DNA of 64,000 nt from Deinococcus sp. AB2017081 (GCF_034440735.1 NZ_CP140098.1:2783501-2847500); one strand, 5' to 3'; positions 45,840 through 56,267 are shown, counted from the first letter of the stretch. The notes: generated from the sequence alone by a model not told the origin. Translations and numbers: made by a program.

Positions 45840-46955
45840 GTGAAACAACTTCTGCTGACCATCGCCCTGCTGGGCGGCGCGGCCGGTGCCCAGACCACGC
45901 CTGCCCCGTCCACGCCGGCCACGCCCCCGGCCACGACCACTCCCGCGCCGGCTCCCGCGGCGCCGGCCCCCGCTGCGCCGGCCAAGGATCCGGCCACGCT
46001 GGTCGGCACGGTCGGCACCGAGAATGTCACCCTCGGGGAATTCGAGCGGGCGTTCCGGCTGGCGGCGGCCCGCGTGGTCAATGCCCAGGGCATCCCCTTT
46101 GAGGACTCCTACCTGACCGAATTCGCGTCGGCCCGCCCCGAGTTCCTGACCCAGTACCTGCGCGACCGCGCCACGTACCAGCTGGCCCGCGTGAACACCA
46201 CCGCCGATCCGGCGGCGCTGGATCAGCAGGTTCAGGATGCCCGCGCCGACTTCGAGTCTGATCAGGCTTTCCAGGACGCCCTGAACGGCACCGGGTATAC
46301 CGGCAGCGACGATCTGCGGGTGGAACTGGAGCGGCAGGCCGTCGTGGGCGCGTATCTCCAGACGCTCCAGAGCCGCTTTACCTTCGGGGACGCGGTCGTG
46401 TCGGGCTTCTACAACCTGAACAAGGCCAAGTTCGCGAAAGCGGCCGAGGCGTGCGCCAAGCACATCCTGGTGCCCACCCAGGCCGAGGCCCAGACCATCG
46501 TGGCCGACCTTGCGGCCGGCGCGGACTTCGCGAAGGTCGCCGCCGACAAGAGCCAGGATCCCGGCAGCGCTCCCCAGGGCGGCGACCTGGGCTGCTTCGG
46601 CCCCGGCCAGATGGTCGAGACCTTCGACCGCGCGACCTTCACTGGCAAGGTCGGCGCCGTGCAGACCGTGCAGTCGCAGTTCGGCTGGCACGTGCTGGTC
46701 GTCACCAAGCGCACCGAGGCCGGCGTGACCCCCGCCGCCGACGCGGCGCCCCTGATCCGCGAGCAGCTCGGCCGCGAGGCCGCGCAGCGCTACCTGGACA
46801 CCCAGATCGCCAAGCTGAAGATCGAGTCGCGCCCCGAGGTGGTCACGGTCGCGGCCCCGGCGCCCGCACCGGCAGCGGCGCCCGCTCCCGGCACCGCGCC
46901 GGCCACGCCGGCCCCCGCGACGCCGGCCGAACCGGCCACGCCGCCCTCGAACTGA
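45840..46955 (+). CDS. Exported PpiC-type peptidyl-prolyl isomerase
   Basis: A 371-aa protein with signal peptide (KQLLLTIALLGGAAGAQ), a Pro/Ala/Thr-rich linker, a SurA-N-like helical domain (VTLGEFERAFRLAAARVV onward), and a parvulin domain: AKHILVPTQAEAQTIVADLA, DKSQDPGSAPQGGDLGCFG, and FGWHVLVVTKR. It should assist folding of secreted or outer-membrane proteins. The C-terminus is again Pro/Ala-rich. The GTG at 45840 is chosen since TACAGT is 7 nt upstream and the signal peptide starts there; a GTG at 45831 overlaps the -10. A hairpin terminator follows. Confidence 0.88.
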   Translation: MKQLLLTIALLGGAAGAQTTPAPSTPATPPATTTPAPAPAAPAPAAPAKDPATLVGTVGTENVTLGEFERAFRLAAARVVNAQGIPFEDSYLTEFASARPEFLTQYLRDRATYQLARVNTTADPAALDQQVQDARADFESDQAFQDALNGTGYTGSDDLRVELERQAVVGAYLQTLQSRFTFGDAVVSGFYNLNKAKFAKAAEACAKHILVPTQAEAQTIVADLAAGADFAKVAADKSQDPGSAPQGGDLGCFGPGQMVETFDRATFTGKVGAVQTVQSQFGWHVLVVTKRTEAGVTPAADAAPLIREQLGREAAQRYLDTQIAKLKIESRPEVVTVAAPAPAPAAAPAPGTAPATPAPATPAEPATPPSN

Positions 46956-46978
46956 GGCCACGGGAAGACCGGGACAGT

Positions 46979-47006
46979 GGGGACAGGGACGACGGTGCCT
47001 GTCCCC
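46979..47006 (+). terminator. Terminator-like hairpin after the PpiC gene
   Basis: GGGGACAGG (46979-46987), 10-nt loop, CCTGTCCCC (46998-47006), then a pyrimidine-rich stretch. A 9-bp perfect stem without a T run. Confidence 0.6.
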
Positions 47007-47125
47007 TCCGTCCTGCGGGTGCCGGATCGACCGGAGCAGGATCACGCCCGCGCCTTCCAACCGTGTGCTAACCCGCACGGTGCACCATCAGTGCAGGCGG
47101 GCACTCCGCCCACAGGAGGCCCGAC

Positions 47126-47950
47126 ATGAACCCGAGCGACCGACCCGACCTGAGCCCACTCCATCTGGACGGGGACACCGACGATGGGATGACCGGCACG
47201 ATCCTGAGCCGCCGCCGTGCCCTGCGCCTGCTGGGCCTGGGGGGTGGGGCCGCTGCCCTGGGTGCGGGTGGTGTGCTCGCCCAGCGAGGCGGCGGCCCCG
47301 GGGGGATGTCAGGGGCCGGGGGCACCAGCGCCGGCACGAGCGGCGCGGCCGGCCTGCCCGGCTGCGTGGTGCGCCCGGCCATGACCGAGGGGCCGTATTT
47401 CGTCGAGAGCGAGCCGCGCCGTTCGGACATCCGCAGGGACAGCACCACGGGCAGGCTGAGTGCCGGCGTCCCGCTCACCCTGAGCTTCGTGGTCAGCCGG
47501 GTCGCGGTAGGCGGCTGCACGCCGCGCAGCGGCGTCCTGATCGACGTGTGGCACTGCGACGCGCTGGGCGTGTATTCGGACGTGCAGGGCAACACCGGGG
47601 ACTTCCTGCGCGGCTCGCAGGTCACGGACGCGCAGGGCCGGGCGAGGTTCACGACCATCTATCCGGGGTGGTACCAGGGCCGGGCGGTACACATCCACTT
47701 CAAGCTGCGCCCGCTCGACGCCAGTGGAAGGGCCACAGGCGAGTTCACCTCACAGCTGTTCTTCCCCGAGAACGTGAACACGGCCGTGTTCGCCCGCGCG
47801 CCCTACCGCCAGAAGGGCACGAAGGCCGACACGCCCAACGCCACCGACGGGATCTACCGCAACGGTGGGAACCAGCTCCTGCTGGACGTGAAGGGTGATG
47901 CCAGCAGGGGCTATGCGGCAACCTTCGACGTGGGGCTGAACATCGGCTGA
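47126..47950 (+). CDS. Tat-exported intradiol ring-cleavage dioxygenase
   Basis: A 274-aa protein with a Tat-type signal (SRRRALRLLGLGGGAAALGAG), a Gly-rich linker and an intradiol dioxygenase domain: MTEGPYFVESEPRRSDIR, VLIDVWHCDALGVYSDV with one iron Tyr, and TIYPGWYQGRAVHIHFKL with the second Tyr and both His ligands. Homologues cleave catechol-type rings with non-haem Fe(III). The secreted form is unusual for catabolism and may act on aromatic polymers or protect the envelope. AGGAGG precedes the ATG. A hairpin at 47969 ends the unit. Confidence 0.85.
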   Translation: MNPSDRPDLSPLHLDGDTDDGMTGTILSRRRALRLLGLGGGAAALGAGGVLAQRGGGPGGMSGAGGTSAGTSGAAGLPGCVVRPAMTEGPYFVESEPRRSDIRRDSTTGRLSAGVPLTLSFVVSRVAVGGCTPRSGVLIDVWHCDALGVYSDVQGNTGDFLRGSQVTDAQGRARFTTIYPGWYQGRAVHIHFKLRPLDASGRATGEFTSQLFFPENVNTAVFARAPYRQKGTKADTPNATDGIYRNGGNQLLLDVKGDASRGYAATFDVGLNIG

Positions 47951-47968
47951 TCCCCGCTGATCCCAGAC

Positions 47969-47997
47969 GGCCCCGCCCTCCACACGGAGACGGGGCC
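47969..47997. terminator. Hairpin between convergent dioxygenase and REC-PATAN-roadblock genes
   Basis: GGCCCCG (47969-47975) pairs with CGGGGCC (47991-47997), with an inner CTCC/GGAG stem around loop ACAC. No T tract. It could terminate both genes. Confidence 0.5.
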
Positions 47998-48032
47998 TGT
48001 GCCGTACGCGGCCAAACCGCGGTGGGGGCCAA

Positions 48033-48392
48033 TCAGATGGTCAGTTCGCTGCCCAGCGCCTTGAGCTTGAAGCGGGCCATGGCCAGGTTCGCGCGGTCGC
48101 GGTTGAGCACCAGATACAGGAACAGCGGCTGCCTGGGAATCAGGTACAGGATGTGGTACTGCGTGTCGAGCGTGATCAGGATGTCCTCGATGCCACCCTT
48201 GATGCCCAGCATCTCCATGGTGCGGAGCTTGGCGCGGACGACCTCGGTGTTGCCGGCGGCGGCCATGTCCAGATTGACGCCGCTGCCCATCTTGCCCAGC
48301 GGCATGCCGCTGCTGTGGTCGACCAGGGCGGCAGCCAACGCTCCGTCGATGGTGTTCAGGGCCGTTTCCAGGGTGGCGTTGATGTTCGACAT
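48033..48392 (-). CDS. Possible internal start product: stand-alone roadblock/LC7 protein
   Basis: The 119 residues from the in-frame ATG at 48392 make a complete roadblock domain without the linker. GAGGT lies 8 nt before it. Stand-alone roadblock proteins are common, so the longer frame may be read through two originally separate genes or both products may be made. Confidence 0.4.
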   Translation of the reverse strand: MSNINATLETALNTIDGALAAALVDHSSGMPLGKMGSGVNLDMAAAGNTEVVRAKLRTMEMLGIKGGIEDILITLDTQYHILYLIPRQPLFLYLVLNRDRANLAMARFKLKALGSELTI

Positions 48393-49310
48393 AGCACAGA
48401 CCTCACGGGGGGTGGAATCGCGCAGCGGCTCGGGCTGGCGGAGAGACGACGGGGTGGAGGGCGGGGGCACCGTGCCGGAGGACGGATCCGTGTTCTCAGT
48501 CGGGCCGGCCTCCGCCACAGTGGGAGGCGCGCGGCTCGACTCGTCCTGCCGCTTCATGGCTTCCATCAGCAGGCCCTGGAGCGGGGTACGGATCACGGTG
48601 TGCTGGTTGCGGTACGAGCGCTCCAGCGTGGTGACCGCGTGCTCCCACGACAGCAGCTCCAGTGCGGCGGTCTCGCCGGCCTGCCCGGACTCGTGCACAT
48701 AGGCGTCGACGATGTCGCCGGCCCGCAGGTGCAGACGACCCCACGCCCGGCCCTCGCCGCGCCGGACGAGCAGGGATACGCTGCGCCGCTCCCAGTGCAA
48801 CATCTGAAGCAGGTTTGGCAGCGACACCCCCCGGATCAGACCGAAACACAGCCGCTGGAGTTCCTGCTCGACCGCCGCGTGCAGGGACGCGAGATCCGGC
48901 GAGGTCAGGCAGGTCATGTCGCCATAGGTCTCGACCAGGGGGTGAGCGTTCACATCCGGCCCCGCCGTGAAGGCCAGGAACGCCGTCTGCGGCCACGACA
49001 ACCGGGCATGCTCCAGCAGCGCGGCCGCGTCGGGCTGGCCGGCCGACAGCTGCATGACCACGAGGTTGGGCGCGGTCTCTCCCATGATCAGGATGGCGTC
49101 GCCGGCCCGCGTGGCGTCGCTGACGATGCACTGCTGGAGCGAGGCGCTGCGCCCGCCCACCGCCTCGCCCAGGGGTGGGCGCAGCTCGGACATGAACAGC
49201 ACCCGGAGCGGCCCGGCGTTCTGGGTGAAACTATGCAGTTCACCGACCGGTTCTCCCAGCTCAGGCAGTCGTTCAGGCACCACCGCACGGTAGGCGGCGT
49301 GGTGCGACAC
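48033..49310 (-). CDS. Receiver-like, PATAN (DUF4388) and roadblock/LC7 fusion protein
   Basis: A 425-aa protein with three parts. Residues 30-140 look like a degenerate response-regulator domain (ILIMGETAPNLVVMQLSAGQ). Residues 150-260 fit the PATAN/DUF4388 domain (IRGVSLPNLLQMLHWERRSV, then GRLHLRAGDIVDAYVHESGQ and ALELLSWEHAVTTLE). After a Pro/Ser linker, the last 119 residues form a roadblock/LC7 domain (MSNINATLETALNTIDGAL to ALGSELTI), the MglB type that acts on Ras-like GTPases. The ATG at 48392 has GAGGT upstream and may give a separate roadblock protein. A GTG at 49280 with TACCGT 6 nt before it is a rival start. Confidence 0.75.
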   Translation of the reverse strand: MSHHAAYRAVVPERLPELGEPVGELHSFTQNAGPLRVLFMSELRPPLGEAVGGRSASLQQCIVSDATRAGDAILIMGETAPNLVVMQLSAGQPDAAALLEHARLSWPQTAFLAFTAGPDVNAHPLVETYGDMTCLTSPDLASLHAAVEQELQRLCFGLIRGVSLPNLLQMLHWERRSVSLLVRRGEGRAWGRLHLRAGDIVDAYVHESGQAGETAALELLSWEHAVTTLERSYRNQHTVIRTPLQGLLMEAMKRQDESSRAPPTVAEAGPTENTDPSSGTVPPPSTPSSLRQPEPLRDSTPREVCAMSNINATLETALNTIDGALAAALVDHSSGMPLGKMGSGVNLDMAAAGNTEVVRAKLRTMEMLGIKGGIEDILITLDTQYHILYLIPRQPLFLYLVLNRDRANLAMARFKLKALGSELTI

Positions 49311-49482
49311 GAATCTTACTGAGCCGGTTCAGGCGCTGCCTTACGACTTGCCACCCGGGCGACGCTGCCGCCGCGCCGTGTCGGGTTTCGCATGGACGTC
49401 CGCAGACCGGCCGGTTCCGGTCAGCCGCACAGACCCTTAGACCTCCGGAGTGGTCACCGGCACTCTGGGAGTAGCCTGAGGC

Positions 49483-51174
<1,692 letters not shown>

Positions 51175-51339
51175 ACGAAGCTTCAGAGTCGAACGATGGG
51201 GTCGCTTCACCTTCGGGTGGGCGGCCTTTCGTTCAGGAGGAGCCTCCAGAAAACCTGACTGTCGCCCGGCAGCGGGTGCAGCTTCCGTCGGGAGTGGACG
51301 GCATCGTGAATGCGCAGTGGTTCGCCCAGGACGGTGCCG

Positions 51340-52071
51340 TCAGGATTGTCGCCTTTCCTCCAGAGCAGGCGTAGCGATGCGAGTGAGCCATTCGGTCATG
51401 AGCAGGCGTTCGGCGGCGGAGAGGGCCGCCGACTCCGGCAACAGGGCGTTCAGGGTCACGGCGGCCTGTGACAGCCCTGTGCCGCTTCGCGGGGCCGCGC
51501 CGCCAGTCATGGTTGCCAGCACACTCTCGCGTGCCAGTACCGACAGGCTGAGGTCTCGCTGGTCTTCGGGCAGGGACAGGAGGGTGAGCACCACACCGCT
51601 GCCTGCCGCATGGAACAGCTGGGCCGCCTGCTCCTCGCTGACCCGCAACTGCCCGGCCTGGGCCAGTGCCCGGATCTTCCGATGGAGGTAGCCCCGGCCG
51701 GCGGTGTCGGCCGGGAGTGCGCGATCTGGACGCGGATCGCCCACCATCAGCACGTAGATGGCCGGGTGTGACAGACCGAACGCCACATGCAGGTTCCACC
51801 CGTCGCGCAGGTCATCCAGCGGGTCTTTGCCGCTTGCGCTGCCCTGTTTCTGGTGCAGGTACCGGGCGAAGCCCTGCTCGGCCACGGCGTCCAGCAGTCC
51901 GCGTTTGTCGCCGAACAGCCGGTAGAGCGTCGGGGCCTGCACGCCGGCAGCGGCGGCCACATTGCGCGTGGTCAGGGCGTCGCGGCCATCGCGGATCAGC
52001 AGGGCGATGGCCGCGTCCACAATGCGCTCCCGCTGCCCGTCGACCACGGTGTCCGGGGGTGCGGTGGTCAT
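51340..52071 (-). CDS. TetR-family transcriptional regulator
   Basis: A 243-aa protein with an N-terminal helix-turn-helix: QRERIVDAAIALLIRDGRDA, then LTTRNVAAAAGVQAPTLYRL, FGDKRGLLDAVAEQGF. The C-terminal 170 residues are the ligand domain. ATG 52071 is chosen because TATAGT is 6 nt upstream; an ATG at 52110 would lie before the -10. It is divergent from the NmrA-like reductase gene, its likely target, with palindrome TATCAGTGATA between them. Its 3' end overlaps the plus-strand ORF fragment at 51374. Confidence 0.88.
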   Translation of the reverse strand: MTTAPPDTVVDGQRERIVDAAIALLIRDGRDALTTRNVAAAAGVQAPTLYRLFGDKRGLLDAVAEQGFARYLHQKQGSASGKDPLDDLRDGWNLHVAFGLSHPAIYVLMVGDPRPDRALPADTAGRGYLHRKIRALAQAGQLRVSEEQAAQLFHAAGSGVVLTLLSLPEDQRDLSLSVLARESVLATMTGGAAPRSGTGLSQAAVTLNALLPESAALSAAERLLMTEWLTRIATPALEERRQS

Positions 52072-52153
52072 GTGCCGACTATAGAGGCCGCCGGCCGGAG
52101 CTGCACCCAAGGCTCTGTACTCCTCATCTGTTATCGCTGGAAACGTGTAGTGT

Positions 52154-52164
52154 TATCAGTGATA
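52154..52164. promoter_or_regulatory. Operator candidate between tetR and the NmrA-like gene
   Basis: TATCAGTGATA is an 11-nt palindrome 17 nt before the NmrA-like ATG. A second TGTTATC lies about 22 nt upstream of the first (52129 region). GATATT (52161-52166) could be a -10. A site for the adjacent TetR protein is likely. Confidence 0.45.
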
Positions 52165-52181
52165 TTCAAAGGGAGGTATCG

Positions 52182-53054
52182 ATGATCATCGTGACTGGAG
52201 CAACAGGCAAACTGGGCAGGGCCATCACAGAGGAATTGCTGACGCGGGTGCCGGCCGGGCAGGTCGGGGTCAGCGTCCGCGATCCAGACCGGGCGCAGGA
52301 GCTCGCCCAGCGTGGCGTCCGGGTCAGGCAGGGCGATTTTGCCGATCCAGACGCCCTGCGCCACGCCTTTGAAGGCGCCACACAGGTACTGGTGGTGTCG
52401 TCGGGCGTTCTGGGCGAGGACGGGCTGCGCCTGCACCGCACCGCCTTCGAGGCCGCGTGGAGTGCCGGTGCCCAGCGGGTGCTGTACACGAGTCACATGG
52501 CCGCCAGCGAGGACTCGCTGTTTCCGCCCATGCGCCTTCATGCGGCGACCGAGGCGCTGCTGCGGGCATCTGGTCAGCCCTACACGTCGCTGCGCAACGG
52601 GTTCTATGCCGACAGTGCGCGGTTTCTGCTCGGGCCAGCGTGGACGACAGGCGAGGTGAGTGCCCCGCAGGACGGCCCGGTGTCATGGACAACACACGCC
52701 GATCTGGCGGAGGCCGCCGCGATCATCCTGGCCGATGAGGGACGCTTTGACGGCCCCACGCCACCCCTGACGGCCGCGCACGCACTTGATCTCGCCCAGA
52801 TCGGAGAGCTGCTTTCTGCCCTGACCGGCCATCCCACCCGCCGCACGGTTGTTCCCGATGACGACTTCCGGGCTCTGCTGGTCGCACGCGGCATGCCGGA
52901 GGACAGAATCGCCGTGACGATGGGGCTCTTCCACGCCAGCCGCCGGGAAGAATTCGCGGCCACCGACCCCACCCTGACCCAGCTTCTGAACCGCGAACCA
53001 CAGCCCATGCGCGTGGTGCTCGAAGCCCAGATGAACGAGAAGAACCCGGCCTGA
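52182..53054 (+). CDS. NmrA-like NAD(P)H-binding reductase (atypical SDR)
   Basis: A 290-aa protein beginning with the nucleotide-binding motif MIIVTGATGKLGRAITEEL (GxxGxxG), followed by VSVRDPDRAQELAQRGVRVR and a middle LYTSHMAASEDSLFPPMRLH; the YxxxK catalytic pair is not clear, typical for NmrA/QOR2-like proteins that sense or use NAD(P)H. A strong GGGAGG site precedes the ATG. The divergent TetR gene suggests an inducible detoxification or quinone-reduction role. Confidence 0.85.
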   Translation: MIIVTGATGKLGRAITEELLTRVPAGQVGVSVRDPDRAQELAQRGVRVRQGDFADPDALRHAFEGATQVLVVSSGVLGEDGLRLHRTAFEAAWSAGAQRVLYTSHMAASEDSLFPPMRLHAATEALLRASGQPYTSLRNGFYADSARFLLGPAWTTGEVSAPQDGPVSWTTHADLAEAAAIILADEGRFDGPTPPLTAAHALDLAQIGELLSALTGHPTRRTVVPDDDFRALLVARGMPEDRIAVTMGLFHASRREEFAATDPTLTQLLNREPQPMRVVLEAQMNEKNPA

Positions 53055-53140
53055 GCGGGCGCTCGAAGGTCGAACAGTCAACCTGAGCGAGCCGCGGCAC
53101 TTTCAGGTGGGCAGCCCATCTTCCTGGGGTAGCCTACGGT

Positions 53141-54052
53141 GTGCCCGTTCCCGACTACCAATCCTTCATGCGACCGCTTCTCGTGGCCGCCAGCGATGGA
53201 GAGGTCTGGATGGTTCGCGACCTCTACGCACGACTCGCCAGCGACTTTGCTCTCTCCGAGGCTGACCTCGCCGAGATGCTGCCGAGCGGACGGCAGGCCA
53301 CGTATGCGAACCGCATCGGGTGGGCCAAGACGTACCTGCTCAAGGCCGGTGCTCTGAGCAGCCCATCGAGAGGAACAGTGACCATTACGGATCGCGGGAG
53401 AAACCTGCTGGCACAGCGCCCCAACACTGTATCGACACGCGATCTGCTCGCTTTCCCCGAGTTCCAGCAGTTCCAGGCAGGCGGGGAGCCCGCCGATTCG
53501 ACGGTCACCGTCGTACCGGACGCGGCCCAACCCACCCTCTCCCCTGAGGAGCAGCTTGAAGCCCTCTCCGCCACCCTGGATCACGCCCTCGTCAAAGAAT
53601 TGCAGACTCAAATCCAGACCGTCTCAGCGCAGCAATTCGAGCGGCTTGTGGTGGCCGTGCTGGTCGCCATGGGCTACGGGGGCAGCGCGAGGGACGCAGG
53701 AATGGCCATCGGAAAGAGTGGAGACAACGGCATTGACGGCCTCATCAAGCAGGATCCGCTGGGCCTGGATCGCGTCTACATTCAGGCCAAGAAATGGCAG
53801 AACCCGGTTCATAGTCCGGAAATCCGCACCTTCGCGGGCAGCCTGACCTATCACAGGGCGTCCAAGGGCTTTTTCATCACGACCGCAGCGTTCAGCGACG
53901 GAGCAATGAAGACGGCAGCCCAGATCGGCAACATCATCCTGATCGACGGGGCGACGTTGGCGCGCCTGATGATCGACTACGGGGTCGGTGTGATTACGCG
54001 GGAGACTTACCGCGTTCGCCGGGTCGATGTCGAGTATTTCGACGAGTTATGA
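53141..54052 (+). CDS. Mrr-type restriction endonuclease (type IV, modified DNA)
   Basis: A 303-aa protein. Residues 1-100 are a winged-helix Mrr N-terminal domain (PVPDYQSFMRPLLVAASDGE, then ANRIGWAKTYLLKAG). Residues 163-290 are the Mrr catalytic domain: FERLVVAVLVAMGYGG, DNGIDGLIKQDPLGLDRVYI with Asp199, and the QAK motif (215-217). It should cut DNA with foreign methylation, a defence function. The GTG start has TAGCCT 5 nt upstream. The 3' end overlaps the next GNAT gene by an ATGA. In a window with an AT-rich phage it is a plausible part of host defence. Confidence 0.88.
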   Translation: MPVPDYQSFMRPLLVAASDGEVWMVRDLYARLASDFALSEADLAEMLPSGRQATYANRIGWAKTYLLKAGALSSPSRGTVTITDRGRNLLAQRPNTVSTRDLLAFPEFQQFQAGGEPADSTVTVVPDAAQPTLSPEEQLEALSATLDHALVKELQTQIQTVSAQQFERLVVAVLVAMGYGGSARDAGMAIGKSGDNGIDGLIKQDPLGLDRVYIQAKKWQNPVHSPEIRTFAGSLTYHRASKGFFITTAAFSDGAMKTAAQIGNIILIDGATLARLMIDYGVGVITRETYRVRRVDVEYFDEL

Positions 54053-54600
54053 CCACCGCCCCCACCCTCACCACTCCGCGCCTGCTGCTGCGCCCGCACC
54101 GCGCGGACGATCTGGATTCGTGCGTGGAGCTGTGGCAGGACGCAGTGGTCACGCGGTACACGAGCGGCAAACCTCTGGCGCGGCAGGACGTGTGGACGCG
54201 GCTGCTGCGGCACCCCGGTCACTGGGCGCTGCTGGGCTTCGGGTACTGGGTGGCCGAGGAACGCGAGTCCGGACGCTTCGTGGGCGAGGTGGGGCTGGGG
54301 CGCTTCAAGCGTGACCTGCTGGCGGGGCAGCCGGAACTGGACGCGGTTCCCGAGGCGGGCTGGGTGACGCTGCCGTGGGCGCACGGGCGCGGCTACGCGG
54401 GCGAGGCGGTGGGCGCGGTGCTGGGCTGGCGGGACGCGCACCTGCCGGGCGCGGAGACCTTCTGCATCATCAGCCCGGAGAACGCGGCGTCGCTGCGGCT
54501 GGCGGCCCGCGTGGGCTTTGTGGTGACGGGCGAGGCGGGAGCGCCGGACGACCGGGTGCTGGTACTGACCCGGACACGCCCTCAGATCCGCGCCGAGTGA
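54049..54600 (+). CDS. GNAT acetyltransferase, RimJ/RimL type
   Basis: A 183-aa acetyltransferase: TLTTPRLLLRPHRADDLDSC at the start, YWVAEERESGRFVGEVGL, GRGYAGEAVGAVLGW where acetyl-CoA binds (R/Q-x-x-G-x-G/A), and ENAASLRLAARVGF near the end. The usual role is N-acetylation of a small molecule or ribosomal protein. It overlaps the mrr gene by an ATGA, so the two are cotranscribed, and overlaps the channel gene by 19 nt at the 3' end. Confidence 0.88.
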   Translation: MTTAPTLTTPRLLLRPHRADDLDSCVELWQDAVVTRYTSGKPLARQDVWTRLLRHPGHWALLGFGYWVAEERESGRFVGEVGLGRFKRDLLAGQPELDAVPEAGWVTLPWAHGRGYAGEAVGAVLGWRDAHLPGAETFCIISPENAASLRLAARVGFVVTGEAGAPDDRVLVLTRTRPQIRAE

Positions 54601-55598
54601 CGGCTCTCGACCCGCGCCACCTGATCCCAGCGCCAGGAACCGGCATGCGCCATGGCCGCCAGCCGGCGGCGCAGCGCGTCGTGCGTGTGCAGGAATTCGC
54701 GGTACTCGTCCGCACTGCGCACGGCCAGTCCGGCGTCCCGCAGGATGTCCAGATCCGGGGGGGGTGGAGTGGGCGGCAGGGGCTGGTGGTGCACGCGTTC
54801 GAAGGTGCGGGTCAGCGAGTCGACCGACGCGAGCGCGCGTTGCAGGCCGGGTGGGCGGTCGCTGTCCAGCGCTCCCTGGATGATCAGCAGCGCCTCGCCC
54901 AGGGCCGGCAGCGTCAGATCCAGGGCGTCCTGCCGGTCGTGATCGTGGAAGCGGTGCAGGTACGGCGAGTTCAGGTGCGCCGCATCGATGCGGTTCAGGA
55001 TCAGGTGCAGGTCCGTGGTCAGGCTCAGCAGACCCCGGTCGTGATCCGTGTGGGCCCGCAGGATCAGGTTCTGGGCATCCGGCCCCGCGCGGTGCAGGTG
55101 CAGGGCCAGTTCGCGCCGGTCACTGCGGGCCTGGGCGATGGGCACGATGAAGGTGATGGCGAAACTCAGCAGGAAGAAGCCGTTGATCGACGCTATGTCG
55201 GTCATGATCCGCCAGAAGGTCTCGGGCGCGATGATCTCGCCCAGACCCAGGGTGCTCAGCGTGTACCCGACGAAGTAGAAGGTGGCCGGAAAGGTCGCGG
55301 CCTGCCCGCTCTCGGCACCCAGCAGGGCTCCGGGCTGCGACCAGAAGATCAGGGTCCAGCCGAACCACACCAGCAGTGTCCATGCGATCAGCGTCCCGAC
55401 GATCAGGGTGGGCGTGCTCCACGACAGCCAGGTGCGCCGCCCACTGATCCTCGACGCCGTCGTGACGATCCAGTACAGCGGTCGGTGGATGGCCCGGCTC
55501 AGGCGACCCTCGCCGGACTGGATACACGTGACGAGCATATCGGCCAGGACGGCCACGACGAGCACCAGACCGGGAATCCACAGGAACTGACGGAGCAT
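54582..55598 (-). CDS. Two-pore-helix ion channel family protein with TLGLG filter
   Basis: A 338-aa membrane protein. N-terminal segments (FLWIPGLVLVVAVLADMLVT, then TLIVGTLIAWTLLVWFGWT) are followed by a pore-like stretch ATFYFVGYTLSTLGLGEI and another segment FFLLSFAITFIVPIAQ. The K+ channel signature TVGYG is replaced by TLGLG, so potassium selectivity is uncertain. The C-terminal 170 residues are a soluble helical domain with His/Asp-rich parts (HRFHDHDRQD). It may form a stress or osmotic channel. It overlaps the GNAT gene. Confidence 0.7.
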   Translation of the reverse strand: MLRQFLWIPGLVLVVAVLADMLVTCIQSGEGRLSRAIHRPLYWIVTTASRISGRRTWLSWSTPTLIVGTLIAWTLLVWFGWTLIFWSQPGALLGAESGQAATFPATFYFVGYTLSTLGLGEIIAPETFWRIMTDIASINGFFLLSFAITFIVPIAQARSDRRELALHLHRAGPDAQNLILRAHTDHDRGLLSLTTDLHLILNRIDAAHLNSPYLHRFHDHDRQDALDLTLPALGEALLIIQGALDSDRPPGLQRALASVDSLTRTFERVHHQPLPPTPPPPDLDILRDAGLAVRSADEYREFLHTHDALRRRLAAMAHAGSWRWDQVARVESRHSARI

Positions 55599-55642
55599 CG
55601 TCCACAGTGTGACACCCCCGGTCGGCGGCGGCGCGTGCCGGC

Positions 55643-56071
55643 TCAGCGCCCGCGCTGCCGCCGTTCCTGTTCGCGCATGGGCATGGTGTCGATCAGGGCG
55701 TTCACGGTCGACAGAGACGGCGGTGACGGATACGTCGCCTTGATGCCGCGATCCTTGCCGATCAGGGCGGCAGCACCGTACCGGGAACCCACCTTGCCCC
55801 CCGGATCGGCCAGCACCGTGAGCATCAGCGAGCCGGGCGCATTCAGGCGGGCGTCGCCGGGCGGCACCAGCGCCACCACGCGCAGATCACGCACCTGCAA
55901 CTCGGTGTCCTGTGCCCGCATGGCGTCCAGATACGCCGCTGTCGGATTGCGGACGATCAGGATCCGTTCGCGGCCCAGGGCGCTGGACAGTGACCAGTCG
56001 CGGCCCTGAGCCGTCTGGAGGGTGAAGGGGGCAGCCAGGGCCGAGACAGCCAGCAGCGCGGAAACGGTCAT
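55643..56071 (-). CDS. Secreted DUF4174 domain protein
   Basis: A 142-aa protein with a signal peptide (TVSALLAVSALAAPFT) and the DUF4174 pattern: ILIVRNPTAAYLDAMRAQD, QVRDLRVVALVPPG, RYGAAALIGKDRGIKATYP and the terminal ALIDTMPMREQE. The fold is thioredoxin-like without the active-site cysteines. Function unknown; related proteins are secreted in diverse bacteria. Confidence 0.75.
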   Translation of the reverse strand: MTVSALLAVSALAAPFTLQTAQGRDWSLSSALGRERILIVRNPTAAYLDAMRAQDTELQVRDLRVVALVPPGDARLNAPGSLMLTVLADPGGKVGSRYGAAALIGKDRGIKATYPSPPSLSTVNALIDTMPMREQERRQRGR

Positions 56072-56267
56072 ACCCGAGTGTGCCGGTCAGTGGTGAGGGC
56101 AGCGCGGCAGTCGGATCGGGATGCATTAAGGGTCGGGAGAACCCGGGAATGGCCGCCCCCGAGGAGCATGGCACCGGGGGCCATCCCTGCAGATGACCGC
56201 ACCGTCAGTTCCCCCTATACTCCGGCGCGGGTGGAGGCGGCGGAGCTGCCCACCTCCGGGGGACGTG

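Noticed and set aside
51222..51374. Plus-strand ORF fragment after ilvD (ENLTVARQRVQLPSGVDGIV and on)
   Set aside because: The tail looks slightly protein-like and follows AGGAGG, but no start codon is suitably spaced and it overlaps the end of the TetR gene. Kept out of the annotation.
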